From Nautilus pompilius (taxonomy: Eukaryota > Mollusca > Cephalopoda > Nautilida > Nautilidae), in contig JACATO010001453.1 in the NCBI GenBank assembly GCA_018389105.1, forward strand, positions 62,001 through 126,000: 64,000 nt of DNA. The letters are read 5' to 3'. A program made the position numbers and the translations under genes. This document shows, piece by piece, positions 26,101 to 37,008 of the stretch. Below the pieces are notes generated by a model that was not told the origin of the DNA, searched no databases, and saw only the letters and a program-made list of their open reading frames with translations. Position 1 is the stretch's first letter; the number at the start of each line of letters is the position of its first letter.

Positions 26101-29100
26101 ACAACTAAGTATTTAAGCAAAGTACCACTACAAGAGTTATTTCCCTTTCATTAATCTGTTTGAAAGTACTAGCGCATAGAAAGCAATACAAATTATCAAA
26201 GATAAACATTAAACAAAAACTAATTAAATTTTACATTAATTCCTGAAGTCCAACTAACAAAATATTAATAACTAGATTATATGTTAGACAAGACAATATG
26301 AACAAGTTAAATTGTTTAAAAACTAGATATAGTAAAAAATTTTAAAAAAGAAACTAATTATTTCAACTGTTGTTAACGAAAGGCTCCAGACAAGTAAGTT
26401 ATTTTATAGTAACTTTACCTGAAATACACACGAACTGGTGCCCATCTGAAATCTAACACTACAGAACTGCTGTCTTTTTTAACAACTTTATTACAGCCAA
26501 GTTACTATGCTATGAATTTCTAACACTCTGCTGTGCGACAGTGGAAAGATTCAACAGCAGCTATCAGATGGTGGAACTTACAACAGGTGGCCATTAGAAA
26601 AATATACTGCAAATACCAATAACTTTGCACATATGTAAACTTTTCTTTCTTTCAACAAGTTCAAATCCCAGAAAGAAAATGAATTAATACATAAAGCATG
26701 CCTTTACATACCTCTGATACCCATACCGCTCTAGGTCATCTATGTTTGTCATGCCATAAGTCACTGGCTTCCCAGCTGAATCCAATATGCACTCGAAGTC
26801 TAAACACACAGAAAAAGAGCAGATTACAGGCTGCTAACAGCCGGGAAACATTTACTGATCTGACTGGCTATCAGCCTTTATTACACACGTCACCAATGCT
26901 ATCACAAATTCAGGATTCTTTTAGACTAAACCACATTTGCCAACCAAAATGAGGAAATAAAATCTGTTGGAAATTTTAACCATGCAAAGTATTTTTTCAA
27001 ATTTGATTTAGTCTCCCTCCAGATGGATTTTTATAAAATTTATTTTGCTTTTCAGGAAATATTAAAAAAAAAAAAAAACTACTAAAGTTATTTCCCCTTC
27101 AAATGTAAATCTTTTGTGTTAAAGCAGTTTCATTTCTCATTAAATACTCTAGAGCAGAGGTCTCCAAACTTTTCAGACCGCGGGCCGGATGGCATGTCTG
27201 ACACCTGCGTGGGCCGGATTGGATAATTACAAAGAAAAAAATGTCAATCAACCTTATGAATGATTAATAATCTCAAACCAAAGAAAGGGTTGTGCCAGAA
27301 TCAGCAAATACTCAACTGCAGATAGGAAAAGAAGGCCATTTTTGTTCAATTGTATTTTCTTTAAGATTACAAATTTAATCAAAGTAAGTAAGAATATTGA
27401 GACACACTAACATAAATGAACACAAAGATCAGAACAAGTTTAATGGGAATGATGGAACCGAGTCTTTGATTTCAAAATGTCCCCGTACTTCGGTTTAGGG
27501 CTTGATGAGCCAATTATTAGGATGGACGCCAAGTGTTCATCGGATAAATTCGATTGATATTTCGATTTGATATACTTCATCTTTGAGAAGGTTTGTTCGC
27601 AGAGATAGGTAGTGCCAAAGATCGACAGCAATCCCATGGTGAATCGCCTCAAATTTGGAAAATGTTCAGGATGCAATGATTTATAAAACTTAATAAGATC
27701 TCCCTCCTTATACTTGCTTTGGAGCATTGCATCTGACTGAAGATCAATTATTTCTAACTGAAGCCGGTTTGGGAGAGTTTCAACATTGCAATCGAATGGG
27801 TTTTGAAACAGCTTAATTTCCTCTGTTTTCTGATCAAGATCAGAAAATCGTTGCAGAAATTGTGCTAATAAGTCTGTAATGACTTCTATAGCAAAACCAA
27901 AAGGAAATTCCACCTCTCCTTCGTTCCGCAACTTGTCAGAGCAGGGAAAATGAGCCAAGTTCTTAACAAGAAGCCGTCCTTCAAAGAGTTTCAATTTTTT
28001 CGGAAAGCCTGGACGTGCGTTAAGAGATCACAAACCAGATTTGTTTCACCTTGCAATTTAAGATTCACACTGACTTTGGACGCAAACTGTATTAAATATT
28101 TAGGTAGGTAACATTCAGAGAAATCAGCAAGACTTCTATAGCGTACTACATGCAATAGCACAGCCAAAACAGAGTCACTCACAGAATTAAACAAAAGTTG
28201 CTTTCTTTCGCCAGTTACTTTCCAGATGTTGCGAGTGTTTCAATGTGCTGATAACGACTGACTGAGCTGCAGACACAGTTTATAAACTAGCCACTGAATA
28301 ATGACCATGTTAACTGCATCAAAGCGGTTAAGTTTACATCGGTGCGTGAAAGAGTCATCGATTCTCAACAAAGCATGTCTAGATGAGAAGGGCCTAAAGG
28401 TAAGGCCGCACACATGTGTCTAGCCGTCTATGTCTATAAACCCTTTTGAGCAAATAAAAATTAGATGTTTGTGTTTTTCTACAGCCCGACTGCGTGGTTG
28501 GGGGAAAGTCGCCGCAGGCCGTAGTTTGGAGACCTCTGCTCTAGAGAGAAAGAGCAGTTGGATAAATAACTGGTAACAAACTTATGCATCACTAAGGCAG
28601 CATCGACATTAAGAGACATCAATAAAACCACCACTGATGAAGGATGGTCAGTGCAGAGAGATGATATAAAACAAGGAATAAGATGTTCATCACAAACCAA
28701 AAGTAAAAGAAAACTATTATTTCTTACTCAAACATTATAAAACTGTGATTTTCTTCTCAACTATTTACCAAATGTTCAGCTATATGTAATAAATCAAAAC
28801 CATTTCCCACTTTTGAAATCTCTTGCCACAATGTGGTGGTTCAGCTAAAAATTTGAGATTTTGCTCTTTTTTTTTTTAGTAAAACATTAGATTTTTTGAA
28901 AAATATACCTTTCATTCATCTATCTGTCCACTACACTAAGTTTCTTCCCTGAACATTTGTAAATAAAACAACAAAAAAAAAAAATAAAGGTGTTTCAGAA
29001 TATTTTTTCAAGATTTTAAACTTTATGTAACAGCCCAAGAACCATCCAAAACTTGTGTTTGGAGCAACATCCCATACAATGTCATAGAATTGGGTTTTTT

Positions 29101-31216
29101 TTTTTAAGGTCCAGTTTTTTGTTTTGCAGTACAAAATATTGAATTTTAAAAAAAATTAAGTTTCCAAAAATTTGAGTTTCACTATCATTTAAAAAATATT
29201 GTTTTTTGACAGAGTAATTTAAAAAGAATTGTCTGAAACAATTAAAAGGGAAATGTTGCCACAAAATGTGCATTTTGGTAAATTTCACCATTTCCATGAC
29301 AACTAGTTGGATAACAATTGGATGGCATATGGGTGTTTTCAACCAAAGGTATTTGCTTTAGTCAAGGTCAAGCAGAGATGACTGCCCAGAGAGGAGCTAT
29401 CCAAGAAAATCTTTGACCGTGTAACCGTTACTGACTAGCTACAAACCAACCGTGAAATTAAATTTGCTGAAAAATTTGTCCCCTCTCAAGGAACTGCCTA
29501 CGGCAACAGCTGTCAGGTATGTTTTAATCAGAAAAACCTCTGGCTGAGGCAATCAAGTTTACAAATAATTGCTTTGTCTGCTGTTCAGCTTTTCACACCT
29601 GAGAAATAAACAAACATGTCAGGGTTAGTTCCCCTGAATTCGTTAATAACAGGAATCAGATGAGTAGATCAAATCAAGGGGGTGCTTACTTAACATGTGG
29701 TAGTAGGGCGAGTAGACAAACTGCCTGAAGTAGTTTGGTCCATCAAGCGCCTCACTGATTGCCATCTCCACCTCTTTATTCATCCATGTCTTTCTTATTT
29801 CTTCTGTAGAACAAAGAGATTATAATGATTAATATTAGGAAAATGATCATTCAAAATCAAAGCAGAAAAATTTATTTATTGTATCTCCTCTTCAAACTTG
29901 CGTCATTGTTGGTGCACAAAGCATCAACAAAAACCAAGCAGAAGTTAGGCGCACAACCACTGCAGAAAGTCCCTACTAGAACCTTAATTTCTTTAGATGT
30001 GGGAGGAAACTGGAGCACCAATAAGAAACCCACATAGCCAGCTGGTGAAAAACAAAAAGAAACCATGCTAGGGAGGTATGCCAAAGTGATTTTTAAATCA
30101 GCAGATGTTTGAGTCTGATTTCTCTTGTACACTTTTCAAAGTTTCCAGAGGTGCAGATTTACACCAGAGAAATGTATGGCCTCTATTTACATACTTTCTG
30201 GACTATAATTTTCAGCTATTTTTTATCAAATTCTTGTGACAGCTGGACATTAGTTACTCTGAAAAATGAAATGGAATGTAAACACTACAATAAAAAATGT
30301 CTAAACTTTGTTGTTGTTTTGTGAATAATTTTGCTATAACTATTTATTTTATTTTTTAAAAAATACTGGCACAAGATGAACTAGTCTGCTGATTGAAGGA
30401 AGTTTGCATATCTCATACACCTAGTAAGTAAACTCTTGTATATACCTGTGGTAATGATCTGTTTGCAGTAATCCTCCTGGAACCATGGAATGTCCAGGTG
30501 TGGACACTCCAGCACAACACACCTGTTCAGCTTCATCATCACCTTTTCCAGATAACCTTTGGCATCGAGATTGACTAGAAATAACACAAAGAAATATCAA
30601 AAAAAAAAAAAAGTGATTTCAAGAAACAACAAAAACTTACTCAGAAAATTTTAATATACACACCCAAGTGGGGAGAAGTGATAAACAGATTGCAGTCTCA
30701 TAGTGTTCTTGCTTCTAAATTTTGAGATCATAACTTTCTACATTTTAACAAATCACAGATGCTAAATTAAACACTAGAACACTATCTTTACGCAGCTATT
30801 TTATTATTATAAAGGGGATGGAATTCTATGACTTACCACCATCACGAGGCCTGTGACTTCAAGGTGATCAATCTTAAAGCATTTACAGACCCGAATTTTA
30901 CAATCCAGAAAGATGAAAATTCCATATACATATGATGTCCCATTAAATTTAGAGTATATTTTCAAACTTAAACTAACTAGTTTGAATCAAGCCATCCCTG
31001 AATCTTCTACAACTTTTACTTAAATTTCTTTCTTTCTTTATCTAATTCACTAAAAGCGAGATATTAAACGAGGAAATTACATTTTTTAAAACTTGTATAA
31101 ATCTCATTAATTCACACTCATAAGAACCCTATCTGAGGGTCACGTGTACATAATCCAAGGGGAGAAATTTACATGCAAGTCTTGACATAATCTCATGAAA
31201 ATACGAATAAATTTTA

Positions 31217-31267
<51 letters not shown>

Positions 31268-34200
31268 ATTAACTATTTAAAGAGAGATTAATCAAGCAAT
31301 CCTTTGCTTATAACACTGTTGCACCGTAAGTACCCGAGGTGTCACGAGTCTATGACAACCGACCTCGATTTCAAACCGGATGTGCGGGTGGAGGATGACG
31401 GCTTTCTGGGTAGTCGCGACGCTCGCTGTCGGAGCTGTGTTGATGCCGGTGCTGGTCCCCCTGTTTCGGAGAGCTTTCAGTGCCATGTCGAGCCAGACGT
31501 ACGCGGCGGGGTCCCTCTCCATGGTCTTCGTGACGGTGCCCACTATGGAGACGGGCCAGAAGCTGGCGGCCGGCCTGGTCAGGAACAAGCTGGCTGCCTG
31601 CGTCAACATCATCCCGGGGCTCAGATCGGTGTACGAGTGGAAGGGGAAGGTGGAGGAGGAGGGCGAGCTGCTGCTGATGGCCAAGACGCGCACCGATCGG
31701 GTCGACGAGCTGGCCGAGTTCGTCAGGGAGAACCACCCCTACGACGTGGCCGAAGTCATATCATCGCCCATTGAAAACGGAAACCCGCCCTACCTGAACT
31801 GGGTGTCGGAGGTGGTGGTGCCGGGGAAGTGAATGGCGGCCAGCCCCTCCCCTGGGCTGAGCGGCGAACTGAACTGTCGCCATCCTTCCTGTTTTTGTTT
31901 TTTCCACGGAATCTAATTCGCCTGTCTAGCAGTTTTCAGTGTTACTGTTCCACTGCCTATTTGTTTCATTAAAATCTTTTAGACAATTAGAAATACAATA
32001 AACACACATTGGCGGCCATATATATATATATACATCATAGGGATAGAGCAGTGAGATGTTCCTGGAAGGGACACTGATTTGCTGGGAAACCTTAGGTAAG
32101 GTAAAGTCGATCAGGAGAGTTTGGTAAGAACGGATGTTGTTTATCAGCAACGGTGAAGATGATGATGATGATGATGAAGATGATGATGATGATGATGATG
32201 ATGAAGATGATGATGGAGTTCGAAAGGAGCACGGTATAAACCAAGGCGTTAAACGAGTAACAGAGGTGGAGCTCGCAAACTGTCATAAATAAACAAGTCT
32301 AATGTGAAGCTATCATTTTAGCAATGCTGCTTACATAAACAGATGATGAGATATCGAGTACAGATTAAATGCCATAGTATCCAAAATGTGCAGAATGGAG
32401 TAAGATATGTGATGATGCAAATACCTAAGCGGAATTCAAGTGAAAGTAGAAGGGAAGAGTCCACTTTAACACTATGGTGGAGGCTACATAATGGAAAAAT
32501 CACAATGTATTTACACGTGATGAACATGACAACATTTGGATCACATTTAACTACGAAAAAATCACTGATACCACCATCTATCTACATACAAAGCCACATA
32601 ATCCATATACCTAATCCACAGTATGGACATAATCCATTTTGTCTTCTTTTTTTGGTAGAGTTATTGTCAGTTAGGTTTTAGGGCTAAAAAAATGTATTAT
32701 CTTTGTTGCATTTTACATTTTAAAACCACCAAGATCCCTAATTTTGGAAAGTATTTCCTCTAATTAATGATCATTGTCATACAAACTAAATGTCCATCTG
32801 AGAACCTAATGTGACTGTAGGCAGAGTTATGTAAATTTAGTTGAATGAGTACAAATGCGTGGATATTAGAGTATCACGGTGTACTAATGTAAGATCCAAT
32901 CTCAGCAGTGCTGTAATTATAAGTATGTGTGTGTGCTGTTTAAGTTTATATATTAGTTTGCTTCCCATCAAAAATGATTGGAAGGGATAACTATTTGAAA
33001 AGGCATGAATATGAGATGGAGCCATAGGGAAACAAATTAAATTGCCCTTTTCCTTTTAAAATATTTTGTGCTGTTGCATTTCTCATGAACATTTTTTTCA
33101 TTTTTCAGTGATTTCCTTTGGTTCTTATCAACAAATATCTTCAAATTATTTTCCAACCTAGTTCATGTCAGTGTAACAGAGCTATCCGTGATCAAACACG
33201 GCTTCCAGTAAAAATACTTCCAGATGAGCAAAAGTTCGTCCTTGTGATTTATTCACTGTTATAACAAAAGCTGCAATTAGCAGAAACTTCCATCTTTTCA
33301 ACGAAAAAGGTAAATTTGTTTCGCTCAACTGTCAGATCATTTTGTGGAATAAAAAAATTGCTCACCAGTTAAAATCTCAGCATCTCTAAAATTATCGAAT
33401 AATCCTTTCACAATTAGCCTCATTCCTCACACGATGATAATAGCAGCATTACCAAAAGACAGGACAACAACTGGCTTTTACACACACAGGCTAGATATAT
33501 ATATATACAAGTTAATAGGTAGCAATTTTTCAGAAAATAAGTGATAAACATTGCAAGAAATGAATTCTTTAGTAAGTACTGACAACCAATCATTTTTCAT
33601 TTTTGACTTTTAGTCGCCCCTCCCAATAAAACCAAAAATACCCCCAAATCTGAAGCCCCCTAAGGGTAAACCAAATATGAATGATATGACTTGGTGTATG
33701 AGAAGTGACTACATTGCACAAATTACTAGGGATGTTCAAATGGATGCTATTTTAGCTTTGTACAACAGGAACCAGAAGACTACTTTGTTTTTCTGAGATT
33801 TGTGCACATGAGCAAATCTAGATTTGCAATTCATGCCATCAAAATGTCCAACTTTCATGTAGTACTGGTCAATTACAGATGTGTCTACTACATCCAGCAT
33901 TCTTGATCGATATAATGAAAGTAAAAAATGTAATGGACTGCTAAACCTAAATAAAACAAACAGCCAATGCTTGTGCTCCCAGCTTCATATTCAAAGGACA
34001 GATTAACAAACAGCCACATGCTCGTGTTTAAATTTACATGATGCTACTGTAAATTTTAACTTTTTTTTTCATTACTACAAGTACTAATAAAAATATTTAT
34101 ACTTACCATCAATGAAATCATCAATTTCATCAATGTATTCAAAAGTAAAAAGGTTGGTGAGCCAAACATCTGGATATATCTGCAAGAGGCACAAACTTAA

Positions 34201-36207
34201 GGTGTATTTTAATTGAGTCAAGATGTCCATGTCATTGCTGAACTTGTCCAGCATCATTAAACAGACCTCTGTGAGCTTCTCAAACTGGGTTGGCACATAG
34301 CCAAGATGATTCAACAGATCTACAAACTTACTAAACTGTGCAAATCCCATTGATGTGTGACCATCAATTACATACTGCACCATGTCATCCAGAATTTCTG
34401 TTTGTCGGTATGACGACTGATGCAGCAGCAGCATTAACCTCGTGAAGGTTTTCTCTGTCAGAGACTTAGTAAAACGTGGAAACTGACCCATCAACGCATC
34501 TAAGAGACCATAGTCCCGCTTCTGGGTTTTCAGATATAGCTTGGTAACCATCTGAATGAGAACTTCAATATTTTCCACACAATCTAATTTGTCAGTGATG
34601 TTCTGATGCAGACAAGACTGCAGCTGAAGAACCTGGTTGTGCATCTGGCGAATCCATGGTCGGTTCAGTTTGTTCAAGCCACTGATGATTACTGTCAAGT
34701 CATTAAGGCTGCATTGGGGGATAACCTGCAGAAGTTTGTTCATTAGTATGGGTGATATTAATGGTTTGGATGTTGGCAGCAAGAACTCCGAGAGATAACT
34801 CACCATCCAAACACTGAGCCCTTGCTGGCCATGCAGCAATGAAAGAAGTGTTTCGTGAAATTGCATTTGAAGATTTTTATTAGCAATTCCTCTCCTGTTT
34901 ATAAACCTGAAGATTTTGTTAAACCTTGTTATGAACTGGTTAATACTATCTATTTTCTCATAAACTTTCTGGTGATAAGCTTGGATCAAATCCTTGTTTA
35001 CACACTCAATATCATTGAATACATCAGCCATGTTTGAGAGCAGCAAAACATCAGCATTAGGAAGACCTTGAAACAATGCATCTTCAAGCTTATGCCGAAC
35101 ATCAAAAGGTATATTCCGCGTAAAACCATATGATAAGTTCACCACCTTATTTATTTTAAATGGCCTTCCATTCAAAATTTCAAGCCCCTTCTTTTGGATT
35201 TGCTCAGCAAATGTTTCTGGATAGCAACCCATAATTTTTAATGCATTGCAAATTTCTGCAATGTGAAATGCTTCAAATTCATCAACTCTGCTACGTAAGT
35301 GTTCAATGATGTATAAAACTCTTTCTTTTTGTTCAAGTCTCTCTTTTTGGTTCAGTACAGTATTGAACTTGCTGAAGAAGCGTAAGACTGTAGCCAGTCC
35401 TTTCAGAGTCATTTCTGCCACAAGATGTTCTAAGTTTGAGTTGATCCAGTTCAGTCCTAAAAGAGAAGTCTTGACTCCAAGCATGCTTTTTAGATTTATT
35501 AAGACTGTACACAAATTAGGGATATCCATCTCATGCAAGTTTAAAATGTCTTGTACTCGCTGAGACATTTTCCCCCAGAGTTTGATATCCCCACGTTGGA
35601 AAATCCGCAAACTCTCACTAACTCTAGCCAAAGAATAAACAGACATTTCTGAACACTGATCATGTAATCTGTATAATATTTTATGAACAAAAGAATGGGA
35701 CAATGATAGCCTAAGAAGCAATACTGATAAAAGAATGTCAGGCAGTGAGGCATCAGGAATCAAATTCAAGTTTTTCTCTGTATATTCCAAAAGCTGGAGA
35801 AATTGTGGATGCGTGTTTACAGAATCAAAAACTGTTAAGCAATTGTTCATTAGCAGCTGCATAAAGGCAATTGATTGGTTGTGATTATGCAGCCAAGGTA
35901 TGGTTGCTAATTCCCCATACAAACCGTCTTTCAGATCACAGAATATGCTGGACACATTGGAAGGGCATAACTGATCTTTCTGAACTCTACTTTCCAAGAA
36001 GTCTGGCAAAATAGAAAAGGAATGCAGTTTAGAGGTGCATTCTCCCACAACTGATGTGATCAAGACTTGCGAGTGGTCCCTTTTCAGGTTAAACTCCGGC
36101 TCCTGAAAACCGCCAGATGTATCAAGAAACCTGTAGAAACACTTTGGGCTGCTCTTCATCGATGAAAAACTGTTCCTCCATTGGAAGAGGGATCGTACTG
36201 TCCACAT
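23155..36207 (-). CDS. FASTKD1: FASTKD1-like mitochondrial RNA-metabolism protein, six coding exons
   Basis: Coding exons in transcript order: 36207-34107, 30574-30446, 29803-29690, 26799-26712, 25563-25449, 23238-23155, all with GT-AG borders and matching phases, giving 876 aa. ATG at 36207 is the first in frame; an acceptor near 36248 suggests a 5' UTR exon upstream. The N-terminus (MWTVRSLFQWRNSF) is basic and amphipathic like a mitochondrial presequence. A long helical-repeat region includes 'VIPQCSLNDL'. FAST-type segments follow ('LNRCVVLECPHLDIPWFQED' and 'FECILDSAGKPVTYG'), then a C-terminal RAP domain at about 811-870 ('KHLNGFEEMKLRHLEILGY', 'FDWNSMALS'). These match FASTKD1 better than FASTKD2/3/5, TBRG4 or FASTK. 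Length is close to human FASTKD1 (847 aa). The family acts in the mitochondrial matrix on mRNA stability and processing. The 2.1-kb first coding exon is unusual. Confidence 0.87.
24440..24730 (-). pseudogene. Tigger/jerky-type transposase relic in the last FASTKD1-like intron
   Basis: Read on minus from 24720, the sequence gives 'RAVSKEWFDKKFVPRP', then 'EHLQSK', and further on 'FEKYLFSNVMSLIQG'. This is the order of the 'WF...FVPEVR.HLRSKGLP' and 'LPPNVTSLIQPMDQG' motifs in the DDE domain of Tigger/jerky/TIGD transposases. Stops and frameshifts lie between the blocks and the catalytic DN motif is not preserved. Neighbouring sequence up to about 25.1 kb may belong to the same element, but I could not define its ends. 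Confidence 0.6.
27155..28538 (-). mobile_element. hAT transposon, 1.38 kb, with perfect 8-bp TSD
   Basis: The left end cagaggtctccaaact is repeated inverted at the right end (16/16). The insertion is flanked by identical ctctagag 8-mers (27147-27154 and 28539-28546). It lies in the FASTKD1-like intron between exons 26712-26799 and 29690-29803. It is shorter than an autonomous hAT and contains only the 3' part of a transposase, so it looks internally deleted. Confidence 0.93.
27440..28194 (-). pseudogene. hAT transposase C-terminal half (ZBED5/GTF2IRD2-like), frameshifted
   Basis: Two overlapping minus-strand frames, about 28194-27991 and 27994-27440, continue each other across a frameshift. 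The first contains 'QGETNLVCDLLTHVQAFRKN'. The second contains 'NLRRFTMGLLSIFGTTYLCE', 'FSKMKYIKSKYQSNLSDEHL' and a C-terminal tail, the hAT dimerisation region. The N-terminal BED finger and most of the catalytic core are missing. It differs in sequence and termini from the hAT at 4.3 kb, so it is a separate family. It is fairly well preserved and so probably a younger insertion. Confidence 0.85.
31220..31263. repeat. TA dinucleotide microsatellite
   Basis: About 43 bp of perfect (TA)n, roughly 115 bp upstream of the CUTA start codon. Confidence 0.97.
31380..31832 (+). CDS. CUTA: CutA homolog, intronless, nested in a FASTKD1-like intron
   Basis: Predicted 150 aa. A hydrophobic N-terminal segment (about residues 6-28) and a second Met at about 36 precede the CutA1 fold, as in animal CUTA proteins with long and short forms. 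Signature stretches are 'LAAGLVRNKLAACVNIIP', 'SVYEWKGKVEEEGELLLMAK', 'HPYDVAEVISSPIENGNPPY' and 'LNWV'. CutA proteins form trimers and were named for divalent-cation tolerance in bacteria; the animal protein is linked to acetylcholinesterase anchoring and secretion, with its mechanism unsettled. The ATG at 31395 (A at -3) is an alternative start. The whole domain lies in one exon, whereas human CUTA is split by introns, and it lies antisense inside an intron. The frame is intact and more GC-rich than its surroundings. An AATAAA follows at about 31998; no poly(A) tail or flanking repeat was seen. Confidence 0.93.
   Translation: MCGWRMTAFWVVATLAVGAVLMPVLVPLFRRAFSAMSSQTYAAGSLSMVFVTVPTMETGQKLAAGLVRNKLAACVNIIPGLRSVYEWKGKVEEEGELLLMAKTRTDRVDELAEFVRENHPYDVAEVISSPIENGNPPYLNWVSEVVVPGK
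32154..32214. repeat. GAT/GAA trinucleotide microsatellite
   Basis: About 60 bp of gat repeats with two gaa interruptions, downstream of CUTA within the FASTKD1-like intron. Confidence 0.95.
33100..33450 (-). pseudogene. PIF1-like/Helitron helicase C-terminal relic
   Basis: Read on minus, the order of blocks is 'RLIVKGLFDNFRDAEILTGE', a 'VFIPRI'-like stretch with stops, a 'LPFSLKRWQFP'-like stretch, then 'AAFVITVNKSQGRTFAHLEV' and 'EAVFDHG', ending in a degraded 'KIFVDKNQ'. This is the arrangement of helicase motifs near the C-terminus of PIF1/Helitron helicases ('RLIV..L..N.I.AEI.TG', 'TINKSQGQT', 'FSHGQLYVAFSR'). Several stops and frameshifts show it is dead. No Helitron terminal hairpin was recognised, and the upstream part of the helicase is missing. 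Confidence 0.72.
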
Positions 36208-36259
36208 CACTGTTTTTCCTTCAAAGTAATATCCCAGCTTTATACCAACCTGAAGTTAG

Positions 36260-37008
36260 AAAATTTAATGGGAGAATTTTAAAAGGAAAAAAAGTGTCGT
36301 TGTAGAGTTTTAGGGGACTTACAATATTAATTTTGCAATGGGATAATTAATCTAGGGAAGAAACTTTCATTTGATGTTTTATTTGTCCTTCTCCCTCTGT
36401 GTACCTTGGAACAAATGTTTATACTGAAATTAACAAGAAATATTATTATTATTATTATTAATTTGTAGGAATAATCAGCAAAAACAATGTCTGTATCGAT
36501 AGAGTAATGTTCTCTCAACTATTCCATCCAATGGTAATATTCTGTTCAAAACTGAAAGTCGTTTTAATTAGATTCATTTGACGAGAGCAGAAGCCTCCTA
36601 CGCTCTCGTTCGCCATTCTAGTTTCAGATCCACTGAGCTCCTTATATTACCAATCTGTGTGTACCTGGGTTGTCCCACACACCTGGAAACCTGTGGTGGA
36701 TAAGGCCCCATACAGACAAATTAACAGCCTACAACGACATCTTAAAACTGTCTCATGTTCAGGGGTGGGGGGGGGGGCTACGTTCGGTGTTTAACCCTGG
36801 AATGTAGTAATGGAATAGAAACGGTGGAGAGGTTAGTGGAAATATAATTGTTAAGTTTTTCTGTAAAGAACAATGTCGCACCCACCCAAACGTAGCCATT
36901 CCCTTCGGGGTTTTTCCTCGCCAGATTTATCTTCGCCGAAGGAAGCAGGCTACGATTATCTACCTTGACATGGACGGAGTTAGTTCCCTTCCCTTCAAAA
37001 ATATCAAA
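36260..37008. promoter_or_regulatory. Divergent intergenic region between the FASTKD1-like gene and MRPL38
   Basis: The first coding exons of two oppositely transcribed genes lie about 800 bp apart (36207 on minus, 37009 on plus). The gap includes an ATT run (about 36439-36459), a short poly(G) (36767-36778) and a moderately GC-rich stretch near 36540-36700. No TATA box stands out on either strand. A shared promoter is inferred from geometry only. Confidence 0.5.

Noticed and set aside
31304..31774. 156-codon frame overlapping CUTA in another plus frame, and antisense frames over the same DNA
   Set aside because: GC-rich codons of CUTA leave few stops in other frames. The peptides are Arg/Gly-rich with no recognisable domain, while the CutA frame matches its family over its whole length.
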